From Liolophura sinensis (lineage: Eukaryota > Mollusca > Polyplacophora > Chitonida > Chitonidae): 64,000 bases of DNA. A program made the translations under genes and the position numbers. Below the pieces are notes generated by a model. The model was not told the DNA's origin and searched no databases. It saw nothing but the letters and a program-made list of their open reading frames with translations. The stretch is taken from NCBI RefSeq assembly GCF_032854445.1, contig NC_088295.1, forward strand, positions 35,992,510-36,056,509. Direction: 5' to 3'. Of this stretch, positions 24,375 through 35,408 are shown one piece after another. Numbering within the stretch: position 1 is the stretch's first letter; each line of letters opens with the position of its first letter.

Positions 24375-27300
24375 CTAGTCGAAGTCTACCAAGGTGCCAG
24401 TTGGAATATCATTCTCGGACACTTCGGAGCGCTCTGTGTCGTTTACGCTGGTTTCCTGGCTGGGGTTTTCACCGGTTGTATCAGGTTCTTCGCACTCTGA
24501 ACTGGAGGAGGAGGTGTCCCCCAGGACGTCCTTAACAGACACGTCCTCACCCTCAGCCGCTCCACTCCCATTGGTCAGCAGGAACTGGTGGTACTCCAGA
24601 GTTCGCTGAGCGAACTGAGGCAGGCCAAACAGGAGTACGAACACAGCCAGGCAAAGCAGGATGGAATCCATAAAATTCTACAGAGATAAAAACATATTTT
24701 ATTTGATCGATGATTACATTTAACGAGGGCCTGCCAATGCGGCCAAGAAAAATGAGGTGCTGCGAGCAGCATTCATTAAGCATATATCAACAACACTGTC
24801 CGATGATAAGAAACAAAGCTGATGCTGTTACCAGTACCTTAAAGGGATACAGAAGCATTCTGATTGGCCACTTTGAGACATAGGCAAGCCCGGCCTATGC
24901 CTTGTGTAAGCTGAATTTGTGGTATGGTACATTTGTTCAGACGTGACCAAGGCTGCAAGATTCAACCCAGGATACCCTGTCTCCACTGTCAGCCAATGAG
25001 CGACGATTTCTGTATCCCTCTATGCCGTGGCCATCCTGGCCATAGCGAAAAATTGTAATTTCTTATGGTGGCTGATAGCGTCCATTTTTGATCGCGTCTT
25101 CGCCCCCACGAAAGGCGCGGAGATCGCGGAAGGCGCCGAACGTCGCTCTCCGTGCTTTTCGCGACCTCTGCGGGGTCACGGATGGCGCAGTTTTAATACA
25201 ACCTCGACCGTTGCGTTGCCCCGCGGAACACGTGGTTTTAATAAAACCTCGCGGATCCGCGACCTCCGCGTGTTCCGGTTTAATTTTGTGATGATATGCA
25301 TGGGTCGTCAGTAAAATGGCAGTACTATCACAAAGGTTAAACAGGCACTTGCTGATGTACTTTGTCCAATACTCTCTGCAGTTTTATGTTGACAAAAATT
25401 GTATCTTAATCATTTACGACAGAGAACCACACAAAGAATTTAATCCTGATTTTGTGTTAAGAGGCAGGTCAGTTCAACCCAACAACAGTTGGCCGAGACA
25501 TCTGAAATGCTCTCTTCAGTGTTCATGTCTGAAGTCTGAAGAGAATTAGCAATATTAGTTGTGAAAGGCTGGTTTGTCTGTTTCCCAAGAGAACTTAATC
25601 CAGATATACATATGTATATTTTAGAGCTGGATTTCATTTATAGTTGAATTAATGCTTTTATTTCATAGATGCATGGTATTTGAAAAGAATAAATAAGTAA
25701 CATTGCGCTCACACGGTAAAGGCCATTGATCTGACCGGTAAATATGCCTACTGCATGTACTTCCTTGGTGAGTCCGTGTATACTGTTGATCAGGCATACG
25801 CTCACATGTTAACGCTATCGATGCTCCGAAACCATTTGACGAAACGCGCTGGTATACAGACCTGTCACATGTTTGTCTTGTAACCTGATCATATGGAAAC
25901 ACCTAGCATTTCTTTGGAATATGTCTGAACACCAGTCACACGGTGCAAATACATGCAAGCCTCGAGCATACATTACCTTCATACCTGCAAATCTCATATA
26001 GTCAGCTATCTGTAAAATTCATCATACTCGCACACACTCTACACCTGGGCTTGTTGGAAGTTCATATTCTTGTTAAGAAAATGAAGTTGAACACTTTTCT
26101 AATTCATAATGTTAAAGTCCATAAGCTCGGTTTCCACAGAAAGTAGCCATTGCCTAGGGTGACGTCAGAATTATTCCAAAACCAGTGGCATGCTGGATAT
26201 TGGGCTGAATTCAACATGTTTCATGGAGGGCGACACCTTACCTAAACTGCTATCGACTTAACTGTAAACCCTGTTACTGACACTGCTATATTTGAAATTG
26301 TGTACAAGTTTTAGTGTAATAATGGTAAATGAATTTTATTTTATCTCTTGTAATATATGATCTCACGACACGACAGAGATGGATGTTAGGAGGAGAATGT
26401 TAGGAAATTTAAGTGATGTGGTCTACTAGCAGAGACAGTAGTGAAGGTTACACTACTGTGTGAAATTGTTCTAACCGCTTGTGTGCAACCATTGTAGAAC
26501 CGATTACTCTCCACCCCCGTTGTCCAGGATGCTACATGCTTTTGAATAATCATGACGTCACCCGAGCCAATGAGTTCTTGGTGCCGAAACTAAGTTTATG
26601 GAGTGTAATATTATGAAATAGAAAAAGTGATTTTACTGCATTTTCTTTGTAATAATATGGATGTTCTACATATCGATGTGTAGAGCTTGTGTTGTTTCGT
26701 GCCACTGACTAAAGACAATTTTGGTGGTGAGTATGATTGATTTTACACACGAGTGAATATACGTGACTTGCTAAAAGAAGTAGACCATATCAAATAATCG
26801 TGTATTTAGTTTACTCAGCATATTAGAAAACTGTCAGACCAATACGCAAGTGCAGAAATTGATCGGAAAACGCGGAAGGCGCGGTGACCGCTATCAGCCA
26901 CCATATGAAATAGAAAAATAATTTCAGGCCATACCTTTACCTGTTTTAATGACTCATCAATGTTATACTGAGGATGAGTTATATTACATCTAACAGTAAT
27001 GAAAGGAAATACAACATCATGAGCTAGAGGTGCAAAATCTTCTCTTAACTAATGTGGCAAAATCCTCGAAAATCCTTCGTCCACTACAGTATCCCTCCAC
27101 CCGTAATATTGACCGACTTTGTAAAAGTGAAAAATACTTAAGTATAAGTACGGCGTTAAGACAAAAATCAAATGAAACCAAATTCGTCCAGTAAAGAAAA
27201 TATAGGAAAAAAACTATAGCTACCATATGCATGATGAAGCGATTAAAAACCATGTATGAAGCAATAAAGTATGATAAACAATAAAACAATATCAATAAAT

Positions 27301-29731
27301 AATAATTATAACAATAATATAATCCTTGATGGTATATATAGTTCTTCCAAGTTAAGAAAAATGGTAGCTCTCTGGTCGTCTGGAGGCAAATGTAATACCA
27401 AGAGCGTTCATACACCTGCTAATGGCCGATTTGTTGGGATGAATAAATGATAATAATTTAAAAAACAATCAGGGCTTGGAAGGACAGTCTTGTCACTGCA
27501 GAAAGTTCAGTTTTGAGACGGCCTTGAATTAAGTACAGAAGATTTATCTGTTTGTTTATTTGATAAATATTAAGTATAGAAGATGTTTATCAGGTAATAC
27601 AATAATAGGCTATTCACAAATGTGTCGTCATGTACTGCGCTCATCATCCTGAAGTCCCTTTCTTCAAGGGCGTATTTGCCATTGTAATTTATTTACAATG
27701 CAAGCATCTGGATAAAGAGTATACCGCACTGTTGATTAAGTTGTTTTACCTGCAGCTCTGGGTAGAGGGGCATCTCTTGTGAAAGTAAGTGGGTAAAGAC
27801 AGCCATCATGACGGGTAGAACCATCATAAAATAAGCCTTTAGCCAGTTTCCCATCAGCCGGAGTTCTTGGCGAACGCCGTCCAGCTGGAAACAGAGTAGT
27901 CAGACCGATACATAGTGGCTTACAATCTGTTCATCACGCCCACTACACGTTTGCAAACTTTAGAAACTTGCTGTAAGTAGTGAAATGAGGTTCAAATGAA
28001 AATTCACAATCATAAACTACTGCCTGGTTCGTTGATTCACAAGAAACCCAACTCAGTCTGTATTTATGTTGTAGATATACATTCTGAAAAATGCATACAA
28101 CAAACAGTTATGTTATGTGAGTATGATTTTCATTGTCTTATGTCAAGGTCATATGGCCGAGTCATATAGCAAGTACCATAATGATCTGACGCCTTTTCAC
28201 AAAGGTTCATTGACTTAAATTTGGTACATACACATTTAAAGATGCTGACAGTTTTCCGGACATAACTTTTTCCCTAGGACACACGAAGCTCATCCTTTAC
28301 ATAACTCTACACCAGTGTCGAGTTGGTAACTCTACACCAGTGTAGAGTTGGTCTTATAAGGATGGTCATCTTGTATTCAGTGGATGTATGGTCAACATTT
28401 CTAGGAGAAACACTTGGAGCAACGTGTGTTGTATAGCCATATGTAAATAACCTTACCTGTCGCTGGTAGTCGGCTCTCACCTCGTCCAGTTGATGACGCC
28501 ATGTGTCGCCATAATCTATCACCAAATACGCTACAACAGACAAGGAGCCTTATGAAGGCCATGGTGTGATTTCCTAATTTATAATGGGAATTATGTGGAA
28601 GTCCACATCCAGATATAAACCAATTTACATGAAGAGAAACTTCTGATGTGCAAAGCAGTAATACATGGATGCCATACAGACCTGGGCTATAGTATTTTGC
28701 TAGACATTACATGGTCATCGCTCACTCTATAGGCTCTGCAGGCGTATTCAGAGTTAGAACACAGTCTCACGTTAAGTACAAAGACGAAAGAAGGCCGCTG
28801 TATTTAATATATAAAATATATCCATGTGGGACAGAAATTAAAGCATTGAGTTGATGAATTTGGAAAGCAGTCATGACATTCCAGATAAATCGAATGAATT
28901 CGTTGTTTTTTAGAGGGGGCGGGGGTGGGGGGTGGGGGCTTATGACAGTAGGCATTGTCGTGTGACCACAACCGTGATTGGCATATATACGTTTATAGAA
29001 AGCATGTAGGCTTTAGTGACATCGTGGTGCATGGAATTAGGTATTTGGCCAGATATTGGCTGATATATAGGCTTATTTGGTTTATGTATTGATTTTGAAT
29101 AGGTTCACATTGATAACCATCTCTATTGCCAACATGAACAGGCCTATTTCAATTACTACATACACACGTTTGCGGGTTAATACTGTTTCACGAAAAGTTA
29201 CCCTGACGTATAGAGAGTGTATTAGGCTATGTTCCTTCCCTATATCAGCATGAAGGGGATAGTGCAACGACTGGTTGATCCGTATCAGTATAATGGCTCG
29301 GGCGGGGCGGCTTACTTGCCTTCGGTAAGTCGTCTCAGTGAAGCAGCACTAGATAAAAGAGCGGTGGAAATCAGTCCTGCTACAAGGAGGCACATTACAC
29401 GTACATGCACCCTAAGGATTCTTTCGTCGTCATATGACTGAAAAATTGTTGAGTACGACGTTAAACCCCAAACACTCACTCACTCACTCCTTCCATATAC
29501 AAGCGGCAATGCTCATTTGTAGGCCTATAGGCCTGCAGTAAAGGAAGGTGCATGGCCTATATAGCAGGGTAATTTTGAAAACAAAGGATAAGATTGGAAT
29601 CTTGGAAAAAAAATGTACTCACTAGGTTGATCTATTCCGGTTGACGTTCCATCCCCCGTGCCATGAATCTGATCACCTACGCCGTCTGTATCCCCCAGGC
29701 GTTGATTGCCGTTCGTATCGGCAGCTGCCAT
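24375..29731 (-). CDS. Unrecognised 206-aa protein with two membrane segments, 4 exons
   Basis: Minus-strand exons, in transcript order: 29731-29623, 28530-28457, 27884-27750, 24677-24375. All introns are GT-AG, phases fit (109+74+135+303 bases), and the frame is open from ATG to TAG, 206 aa. The start has a good context (A at -3, G at +4). An N-terminal polar, Gly/Asp/Thr-rich region of about 36 residues comes first. A charged helical segment follows (WRHQLDEVRADYQRQLDGVR), then hydrophobic segment 1 (AYFMMVLPVMMAVFTHLL) and segment 2 (ILLCLAVFVLLFGLPQFAQ). The tail is acidic and Ser/Thr-rich (GDTSSSSSECEEPD) and ends in TGTLVDFD. I do not recognise the family. A small two-pass membrane protein with both ends on the same side is the natural reading. 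It is convergent with TSC2; the promoter is treated separately. Confidence 0.8.
24842..25020. mobile_element. 179-bp MITE with TA target duplication
   Basis: The ends are inverted: left AAGGGATACAGAAGCATTC and, reverse-complemented, right GAGGGATACAGAAATCG, both followed by an ATTGGC block. TA flanks each side (24840-24841 and 25021-25022), as expected for Tc1/mariner-type mobilisation. It sits in intron 3 of the minus-strand gene. Confidence 0.7.
25045..26926. mobile_element. Putative ~1.9-kb element with 23-bp inverted repeats
   Basis: The subterminal inverted repeats at 25058-25080 and 26889-26911 match at 22 of 23 positions (core ATGGTGGCTGATAGCG). A 7-bp direct repeat GGCCATA flanks the proposed ends (25038-25044 and 26927-26933). 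A GC-rich stretch (25080-25275) stands out from the AT-rich surroundings. No transposase is recognisable, so it would be non-autonomous. Exact termini are uncertain. Confidence 0.5.
27115..27160 (-). mobile_element. SINE family 3 tail fragment, minus strand
   Basis: On the plus strand, GACTTTGTAAAAGTGAAAAA is followed by TACTTAAGTATAAGTACGGC and GTTAAGAC. It resembles the tail of the family-3 copies in a rearranged form. It lies in intron 3 of the minus gene. Confidence 0.35.
28915..28938 (+). other. G-quadruplex motif with single-base loops
   Basis: Four G runs of 5, 5, 6 and 5 are separated by single bases C, T, T. They lie in intron 1 of the minus-strand gene, on the strand opposite its transcript. 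Confidence 0.8.
29247..29488 (+). mobile_element. SINE family 2, 5'-truncated, (CACT)n tail
   Basis: It shares long near-identical blocks with 45016-45375 (for example CGACTGGTTGATCCGTATCA and AGTCGTCTCAGTGAAGCAGC). It ends GAGTACGACGTTAAACCCCA then CACT repeats. Imperfect target duplications CCTTCCCTATAT (29235-29246) and CCTTCCATATAC (29489-29500) flank it. It lies in intron 1 of the minus-strand gene. Confidence 0.8.
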
Positions 29732-29791
29732 TTTGGGAAATACAAACCGTTAGCTCTTGTTTACGGCGTCGTCCATGGCAATGCACGTCTG

Positions 29792-29799
29792 TGACGTCA
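29792..29799. promoter_or_regulatory. Palindromic CRE (TGACGTCA) at promoter of minus-strand gene
   Basis: A perfect CREB/ATF site lies 61 bases upstream of the ATG at 29731. A second CRE-like TTACGTCA is at 29866-29873. Together they mark the likely promoter of the two-membrane-segment gene. Site identity is from sequence; function is inferred. Confidence 0.6.
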
Positions 29800-29879
29800 T
29801 CATTCGAAACAACGTCAAAACGTCCCCTCCATCGTCACGGCGACACTTCAGGCCATCATACTATATTACGTCACAAACG

Positions 29880-31600
29880 TCTCATTGTTTTGGTAGTTAG
29901 GGAAGGATGGTCATTCGAGACGTCAACTGTAGTCATCCCTTTGATTGGTGGAATCAACTTTTCTTGGTAACTGTTGCATAGACCTATACCATGATATAAC
30001 AATAATAATTTATCGAACAGTGAATGAATGAGGAAAGGGTTTAATTCAAAATTGACCTGTGGCAGATGTTTTTTGCCGTGATACAACAGATATAGGCTAT
30101 ATCTTTTTTGCATCTATATAGGTAAGTCATGTAATCATAATGTCTTCAGTTGGCAGTACAAAAACAAATACCAAAAAAGAAAACGTCTGCCAAATTTATT
30201 GTGTTAATACTGAGATGGTGTGATAAACGACATGAGACATAGATCTGCTCACATAATGCGAGTGTTATTCATATGCCTCAATCAGACTCTTCTTTTCTCT
30301 CATGTTTTTTCCCGAGAGATCTATGAAGTAGGCTTTTGAGAATTGGATAGAAATATGGTTCTTTTGATAGAGCAAAATCATGGCTATTATAAAACAGACA
30401 TCCGCATACCTTTTAGTAGATTAAATTATTGTTTTGTATTATTTTAGGCCTATATCATTATTTCCCGTTAAACTTCCTTTACATGGTATTATCGTGTTTG
30501 TTTCTTCTCCGTTTTCTTTGTCATGAGAAGTCATGTTCAACACTTTGCAGTGCATGATGTTTGTTGCAAAGTGTGTTGATTTCAGGCGTCAGAAAAAGCA
30601 TTTCCTTCGGCCCATCCTACAAAAATAATAATGATCTAGCTGTCTCAGGCGCTGGTTTCCTGAGACATAAACCTGTATCTCATTGTTTACATATGTATAG
30701 GATGATTAATTTCTGTCCAGTCCAGTGATCAGCTGAAAACTGGACGTGTTTTAGCTATAAGCCTATAAACGTGCGATTTTGCATTGTGGTTTCGGAATAT
30801 CACGTTGGTGTTATACTTATTGGGATGTCAATTTTTACAAGTTTACAAAACCACGCAATTTGATCCGCCATAAGAAATTTTGGGGCAAGGGTTCAGTCGG
30901 ATGTTCCCCACACATTGGTAACAAATGTTCAATATTTCTGTGGCGTCATTACGTAACATTGGGGAGGCGGATATTTTTTATCCCGTGAGGTGACGCTAGT
31001 ATATGACCTTGAATCAAAAATTCTTGCGCAGCGTCTATAATATTACAGTGTGACGTGTAAATAAAACATCATAATTAAGCTATAATTAACTGAATGCTAG
31101 AAGAGCACCTAGCCTATAACCAAAAGGTAAAAGGCACTATAAAGTGCTTGGTGAATACCAAAGTGTCGGTATAAACTTATAAATGGGCACTGTGTCGACG
31201 TTGCGGACAGAAGGCTGAACTTGGATGTATCACGTGATTTCGGTGACTGTCCCTTCCATTCCAGCTTAAAACAGAGTGCATGGGTGGTAAACCACAGACC
31301 TTTGGCAATTTACTAACGAACTTTTCCGCCTGTTATAGACTTGCACGCGAGATTAAGACAATTAAGTGGTCTTCATGCAATGTAAGGCCGCGCAAACAGC
31401 TACACGAGCGACACTTAGGCCTATATTATTGTCGCTTATTATATATTAAGTGTCCGAGGACAATGGAGCAGAAGATTCTACAAGAATTATTTAAGGAAAG
31501 CAAAAAGTTTTTAGCCAAAACAGCCAAATGGATTCTAGCAGCAGGCGGTCTCACCTATGTCTCTTATGGCGCTGAAATGGGGCGAAAAGCGTCATAAGAC
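29880..31600. other. Intergenic, one 44-aa open frame of doubtful status
   Basis: Gene-poor sequence upstream of the minus gene's promoter. An open frame at 31463-31597 (plus) would encode 44 aa with a basic N-terminal helix (KESKKFLAKTAKW) and a short hydrophobic stretch (ILAAGGLTYVSYG). Its 3' end runs into sequence repeated at about 32065-32110, part of the neighbouring tandem repeat. It may be chance; no homologue is recognised. Confidence 0.35.
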
Positions 31601-31611
31601 TGTCTATAGGC

Positions 31612-32195
31612 AATTTGCATGTAGATGTAACATTTGGCAAGACCGTCCGTGGGAACAATTTGCATGCATATGCAACATTTCGCCATACCGCCTGTGGGAA
31701 CAGTTTGCATGTACATGTAACATTTGGCCAGACCGTCCGTGGGAACAATTTGCATGCATATGCAACATTTCGCCATACCGCCTGTGGGAACAGTTTGCAT
31801 GTACATGTAACATTTGGCCAGACCGTCCGTGAGAACAGTTTGCATGTACATGTAACATTTGGCAAGAACGTCCGTGGGAACAGTTTGCATGTACATGTAA
31901 AATTTGGCCAGACCGTCCGTGGGAACAGTTTGCATGTACATGTAACACTTGGCAAGACCGTCCGTGGGAACAGTTTGCATGTACATGTAACATTTGGCCA
32001 GACCTGCGTGAGAATAAGACTTTTGTAACATTATTCCCCCTCCACGAAATGCAAGTGACAAAAGTCCGAAATGGGATGAAAAGCGTCATAAGACTGTACA
32101 TAAGGCAATTTACATGTAGATGTAACATTTGGCAAGACTTTCCGTGGGAACAATTTGCATGTGCATGTAACATTTGGCCAGACCTGCGTGAGAAT
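31612..32195 (+). repeat. 45-bp minisatellite (about 9 copies, plus 2 after a spacer)
   Basis: The units read GGGAACAGTTTGCATGTACA then TGTAACATTTGGCCAGACCGTCC. The main block is 31612-32008, and two more units occur at 32103-32195. In the left half two variants alternate (CCATACCGCC versus CCAGACCGTCC). The unit length is a multiple of three, so long open frames appear on both strands; they are not genes. Confidence 0.92.
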
Positions 32196-32203
32196 AAGAC
32201 TAA

Positions 32204-32470
32204 GTTATCCCTCACCACTCCTCACACAACTGAGGCGAGAAGAGACCCCTCCCCACTCCTCATACAACTGAGGTAAGAATTAACTGACCCCTCCCCACAC
32301 AACTGAGGTGAGAACTGACCCCTCTCCACTTTTCACACAACTGAGGCGAGAAGTGACCCCTCCCCACTCCTCACACAACTGAGGTGAGAACTGACCCCTC
32401 CCCACTCCCCACACAACTGAGGTGAGAACTGACCCTTCCTCACTTCTCACACAACTCAGGTGAGAATTAA
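32204..32470 (+). repeat. 38-bp minisatellite, about 7 copies
   Basis: The units are of the form CCCCTCCCCACTCCTCACAC followed by AACTGAGGTGAGAACTGA. The array begins directly after the last 45-bp unit. Confidence 0.85.
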
Positions 32471-32706
32471 TTTCCACCCAGATTGACATGAGTTTCTACT
32501 CAGGCTGCTGTCAGTTGCCATCCAAGTTATTTGAACTGTAGGTAGGTGGAAGGTAAAATTTCCAAAATTTAAAAAAGAAAATAAAAAAAAAATAAATAAA
32601 AAATTTTACCTCCCCTCCAGGAATTTCAAACTGAAATTATTATCGCCTGGGTTAAAATTATTTCTTTCACTTAGGTAAACTTATATAAAAACATATGATA
32701 TAAATT

Positions 32707-32750
32707 AAAAAAAAATATATATATATATATATAATATATAAAATATATAT
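32707..32750. repeat. AT dinucleotide simple repeat
   Basis: A run dominated by TA repeats, flanked by A-rich sequence, in the intergenic region upstream of gene A. Confidence 0.85.
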
Positions 32751-32929
32751 GTATGTAATTCATACTTCTGTCATATTTGAAAACTTAATACTATTAATTT
32801 ACGGTAAACATAAATGGATTGCTATGAATGAATCAAGTTGTTCATTCCAAATTCCGAGTTTACATGCATAACTTTAACGACTTGACCCCCACCTTCGAGA
32901 GCCTTAATTTATGGACCCACACGTGCTAG

Positions 32930-33071
32930 TGACGCCGTGAGTCACCAGGAGGCGCTACTACATTTCATACATATTGTCTGCCAGATGAGTTCCCGCCACA
33001 ACGTTGTAGTGTACTCGATGAGGATCAGCCTATTGCAGCAGTGTTATGTCAATTTTGGGAACGAAAATTCG
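32930..33071 (+). promoter_or_regulatory. Candidate first non-coding exon of gene A
   Basis: Gene A's first coding exon has a splice acceptor (AG at 35394-35395) upstream of its ATG, so a 5' exon must exist. The least AT-rich stretch upstream ends in a good donor, ATTCG|GTAAGA at 33071/33072. This placement is a guess from the donor and composition. Confidence 0.25.
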
Positions 33072-34018
33072 GTAAGAATTCGGTGTGAGATAGCCGAGAT
33101 TATCTCATCTCGTCCGCTGCACCAGAGCCGATCAAGATGCAGATGGAATTCATGGCTTTTCCACCGTTTCTTGCTTGCCCTATCTGCATCAGTGCTTGTG
33201 TTTACCCCTTCTGTGGAGTGTCAGTTCAGTGTAGCCACAACACGTGTTTAGGGGGGAACAAAAGAAAAGCAAATTCCTGTAGTTAGCATCAGGTTGGTCC
33301 TACTGGTAGTAATGTCACTTTTAGTGTGGGGAATACTGCTTGTATGGTTGTAGCTATTTGTCACTGTTAAACCATGCATGACCGACAGTAGGCCTAGCAG
33401 AAGTTGAAGAATCACAGATAGTGTAATAGAGGGACCAGTGTGGCGTAACTGATAATTAAATGGAACCATGCAGTTAGAAATCAGTTAGATAATCTTATTC
33501 ATTAACTTAAGTGTCTACAGTACTGCTGCTACCAGTGTAAATGAAGACAATAAATCAGAATTATTGTATTTGTAGACAAAATATTTGCCTGTCTTGCAGA
33601 CACCAGTATGACTGAAGCTTAATTTGGAATTTCTGGTGATAATTTGATGATTGATTGTGCCAAAATATATCTTAATGTAAGGAAGATTGATTGCAGTGCC
33701 TTGCACACAAAACAGCTCAATTTTACACAGAATCTTGCTCCTGTCTGCTATAGTCACGATGACCTATGCATTGATTAATGTAAATTCCACCAGCCCAATG
33801 TAGCGATTCTGCCAGTCGCACATTCTGCCAGTGATGTAAATTCTACCTGTTGCATGCAGTGATGCAAATTCTACTAGTGAGTCGCATGCCTCTAATGGTA
33901 TGATGTGAATTCTACCAGTCACATATGCAGTGATGTAAATTTTTATGTTTTTGCTCGTAATTTTAAGCAAATGTCAGATTTTATCTCTTTTTTTTTAGAC
34001 TGTTACTTTTACTTTGTG

Positions 34019-34176
34019 TTACTTTTACATATGATACTTTTTGTTCAGTAGTTTAGATCTACAGTGGATGTGTTACTTTTACGTATGATACTTTTTGTTC
34101 AGTAGTTTAGATCTACAGTGGATGTGTTACTTTTACGTATGATACTTTTTGTTCAGTAGTTTAGATCTACAGTGGA
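34019..34176 (+). repeat. 54-bp repeat, 3 copies
   Basis: The units begin TTACTTTTAC at 34019, 34073 and 34127 and share GATACTTTTTGTTCAGTAGT and TTAGATCTACAGTGGA. They are almost identical to each other. Confidence 0.9.
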
Positions 34177-34642
34177 GAGCATCAGCATGACTTTCATATG
34201 TGGTGGAATAGTCTAGGCATGCTGTTTGTCGGCTGTTGTGAAGATATAAGTGGTTAATGTAGATCCCATTGGTGCATTATCTTGTCTGAAATTAAGGCTC
34301 ATAGACAAAAATTAATGTGTTTCAGTGGGTTAATGAGTTTTATGTAAACATCATGACCGCCTAACACGATAACATCATGTACAGTGAAGTCTTGTGTAGT
34401 TGACAGGGATATTTGATACAAAGGGGTTTGATATTGGTGTTAAAATGGTACATGGTATGGATATCAATAGTGTTAAAGAGGAAGGTTTAGGGTGACCACC
34501 TAACCGACCCCTTTATGACCTTCAGTATTGATTAGATGACTCCTTTCTCTGTGTCAGAGGGTTCTGTAATGAGATCCAAGCTACAGTTTTATTATGCCAA
34601 TATATGTACATTGTATGTGTAGGCCAGATTTGTAAACTAAAT

Positions 34643-34908
34643 GGGGGACCTCCATGGCTAAGGGGGTAAGCTCGCCAGCACAGCGCAATGACCCAGGAGC
34701 CTTACACCAATGCGATCGCTGTGAGTTCAAGTCTAGCTCATACTAGCTTCATCTATGGCGGTATGTGGGAAGGTCTGCCAGCAACCTGTAGATGTTCGTG
34801 GCTTTCCGCCGGGCTCTGCCTGCTTTCCTCCCACCATAATGCTGGCTGTCATCGTATAAGTGAAATATTCTTGAATATGGCATAACACACCAGTCAGATA
34901 AATAAATC
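34643..34908 (+). mobile_element. SINE family 1, near full length
   Basis: A tRNA-like head (GGGGGACCTCCATGGCTAAG, an A-box-like region) is followed by ATGACCCAGGAGCC and the B-box-like GAGTTCAAGTCTAGCTCATA. The GGAAGGTCTGCCAGCAACCT block and a CATAACACACCAGTCAGATA tail complete it. Confidence 0.85.
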
Positions 34909-35244
34909 AAATGTTATCAAAATGCCCATGGATGTTTACAGTTTATTTGGACGTTAAATTCATACCATCTATCCTGAGTATGTGAAAAATGTGTACACCA
35001 TGATACATATTTAAAATAGTTCTTACCAGAAATGGAGAAGTCTAGTCAAGCAGTTCCACTAACCACAATCAGTATCTTTTTTAGTAAATGTCAGTGATGT
35101 CTTGGGCTAGCTTATAGCCCCTTTTTGGGAATGTCACAATAAGCTAATTTCAGGAATCACACTAAAGTATGTTTGTGTGATCAGCAACTTCAGATCCCAA
35201 GTAGTTCCTTTTTTTATTTATTTTTTTTTTTTGTAACCATTCTG

Positions 35245-35372
35245 TTAAAAGATCTGCCAGCAACATGTGGACTCCCAATGGGTTTTACCCTGGTTTGCTT
35301 CCACTATATTACTGGCCGTCATAGAATAAGTGTGATATGTTTGAGTAGGGCATAAAATATCGAATGAATAAA
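35245..35372 (+). mobile_element. SINE family 1, 5'-truncated, just upstream of a gene A acceptor
   Basis: Blocks AGATCTGCCAGCAACATGTG, CTGGCCGTCATAGAATAAGT and GTTTGAGTAGGGCATAAAAT match the family-1 3' half. Its end lies about 24 bases before the acceptor of the first coding exon of gene A (exon starts 35396). Confidence 0.7.
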
Positions 35373-35408
35373 TAGACATTATGTATTATTTCCAGACACT
35401 TGTGGTGA

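Noticed and set aside
27017..27415. 132-codon minus-strand open frame rich in Tyr/Phe/Leu
   Set aside because: AT-rich intronic sequence containing a SINE tail; composition explains the hydrophobic translation.
29229..29441. 70-codon frame repeated almost identically at 45056-45259
   Set aside because: The identity is due to the SINE family 2 body, not to a protein family.
31551..32218. Overlapping open frames of 130-200 codons on both strands
   Set aside because: Products of the 45-bp tandem repeat, open in several frames at once; repeat, not protein, evolution.
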